Part shown: positions 4,652-5,457 of the stretch, piece by piece
How the letters are laid out: every line of letters starts with the position of its first letter
Position numbering within the stretch: position 1 is the stretch's first letter
NCBI GenBank assembly: GCA_021772365.1
Contig: JAJFMC010000291.1
Location: forward strand, 1 to 5,457
From: Chlamydiota bacterium
Lineage (GTDB): Bacteria; Chlamydiota; Chlamydiia; Chlamydiales; Criblamydiaceae
DNA length: 5,457 nt
Direction of reading: 5' to 3'
Notes under the pieces: model-generated
Databases searched by the model: none
Told to the model about the DNA's origin: nothing
Seen by the model: only the letters and a program-made list of their open reading frames with translations
Position numbers and translations under genes: made by a program

Positions 4652-5457
4652 TTACTCATCAATCTGTGCGATTACTCGTGACTCTTTTTTGTTTCTAGAA
4701 AAATACTCGACTAATGTGGATTCCTTTTTTGTTAGATTATAAAGACCTGTTTCCATCACTGGCCAATTTTGATCTACAAACTTCCATGCAACCCTCTGTG
4801 ATGTTTTGTCTACAGCACCTTTAATCTGTTTTGGCTCATTATCATTTACGTTAATATAGGCCCCTGAAACTGCTCCATCTTTGCTGATTGCAATCGAAAA
4901 GTATTCTTGAGGCATTTGCGAGAGATCTTCGTTTTTGAAGATTCCAAACGTCCCAAGAGAAATCCAGTCATCTTGATTCTCAGAAACATAAGGCTCGCTA
5001 TTGGAAAGATCAATGGCATCTATGTTATAATTGTCATTTGTATTGATAGACGTAAAAGAAGGATCATCTACATTCATGCTGTAATAAACACTTCCATCAT
5101 CACTATAATAATAATCAATTGGGGTGTTCCAACTCCACGGTAGCCAAACAACAACCCTAGGCCATGAACTTACTGCATACCAAGAAAATTTATTGCTAAA
5201 CTGCCAACCATCATAATGTGAACGGAAACCTTTCCAATAATGGTCATCAAATATGTGATAACGTTTTTTATCTGCATGAAAATTTTTTCGGAACGAACTT
5301 GCATGATCATGCCAGCGATTTTCTTTCTGTTTAAAATTTTCTCTGGAAAAGCCACCCTCAGATACTTTATGATTTCTATCGCCTTTAGTATCGTATTGTT
5401 TAGTTTTTTCAGATCTATTGAAAAAATCCTTCACACGCTCTTTCCAAGGTTTTTTAC
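4652..5457 (-). CDS. Secreted/surface protein of the planctomycete-chlamydial 'mu-protocadherin-like' type, 5' end outside window
   Basis: The function is unknown; the name follows annotations remembered for similar proteins. A GTG at 5434 could begin a 260-residue protein, but the frame stays open to the right edge (KKPWKERVKDFF), no ribosome site precedes the GTG, and no signal peptide is present, so the true start is probably beyond 5457. Counting from that GTG: residues 1-60 are charged and Lys/Arg/His-rich. Residues 66-120 are aromatic-rich (YWKGF, WPRVVVWLPWSWNTPIDYYY, SVYYS), resembling the family's WLPWGW-xx-P-(V/I)-YYDYG segment. Residues 155-257 form the C-terminal domain: DWISLGTFGIF, ISKDGAVSGAYIN, IKGAVDKTSQRVAWKF, ETGLYNLTKKES. 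I recall this domain from Planctomycetes and Parachlamydia/Waddlia-like chlamydiae. It lacks the cysteines of the omc proteins and is separated from them by relic DNA. Confidence 0.75.
   Translation of the reverse strand, partial: KKPWKERVKDFFNRSEKTKQYDTKGDRNHKVSEGGFSRENFKQKENRWHDHASSFRKNFHADKKRYHIFDDHYWKGFRSHYDGWQFSNKFSWYAVSSWPRVVVWLPWSWNTPIDYYYSDDGSVYYSMNVDDPSFTSINTNDNYNIDAIDLSNSEPYVSENQDDWISLGTFGIFKNEDLSQMPQEYFSIAISKDGAVSGAYINVNDNEPKQIKGAVDKTSQRVAWKFVDQNWPVMETGLYNLTKKESTLVEYFSRNKKESRVIAQIDE

Noticed and set aside
5444..5457. CCAAGGTT near the right edge resembling the MITE end
   Set aside because: The match is only about 8-9 bases and lies inside the open frame of the surface-protein gene (KKPWKER), so it is probably coincidence.

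Overview
The window almost certainly comes from a member of the Chlamydiota, most likely an environmental (Parachlamydia-like) lineage rather than a Chlamydia species. The decisive evidence is a minus-strand cluster of cysteine-rich envelope genes: two small OmcA-type lipoproteins followed by a full-length OmcB, the disulfide-cross-linked proteins that give chlamydial elementary bodies their rigidity. A third intact reading frame, cut by the right edge, belongs to a secreted-protein family that I associate with Planctomycetes and environmental chlamydiae. The AT-rich, relic-filled DNA between them fits the larger genomes of amoeba-associated chlamydiae. The species cannot be named from this sequence.

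Layout. 1-77: probable decayed copy of a small inverted-repeat element. 78-192: nothing recognised. 193-227: intrinsic terminator of the omc cluster. 259-1857 (-): omcB. 1858-2229: a 372-base non-coding gap with a nested 65-base inverted repeat and two overlapping hairpins. 2230-2427 (-): second OmcA-like lipoprotein. 2428-2502: short spacer with a hairpin. 2503-2688 (-): OmcA-like lipoprotein built of Cys-Cys-Pro repeats. About 2716-3412: AT-rich DNA without a convincing gene. 3413-4093: relics of two unrelated transposases lying 5' end to 5' end, an IS1634/IS4-type one on the minus strand and an IS91-type one on the plus strand, both missing their N-terminal parts and carrying stops and frameshifts. 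4300-4407: a well-preserved 108-base MITE-like element with 30-base inverted ends and a 4-base target duplication. 4588-4637: strong hairpin. 4652 to the right edge (-): 3' part of the secreted-protein gene.

How the genes work together. The three omc genes share strand and order (omcA-like, omcA-like, omcB) and each has a good Shine-Dalgarno sequence, so they form one functional cluster. A clear terminator is seen only after omcB; the hairpins between the genes may adjust relative amounts of the small lipoproteins and OmcB. In known chlamydiae these are late-stage genes whose products are oxidised into a disulfide network as the infectious particle forms. The two omcA-like genes, and an OmcA-like Cys/Pro segment at the start of OmcB, set this locus apart from the textbook single-omcA arrangement. 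About 2 kb of mobile-element debris separates the cluster from the surface-protein gene, so the two are probably independent units.
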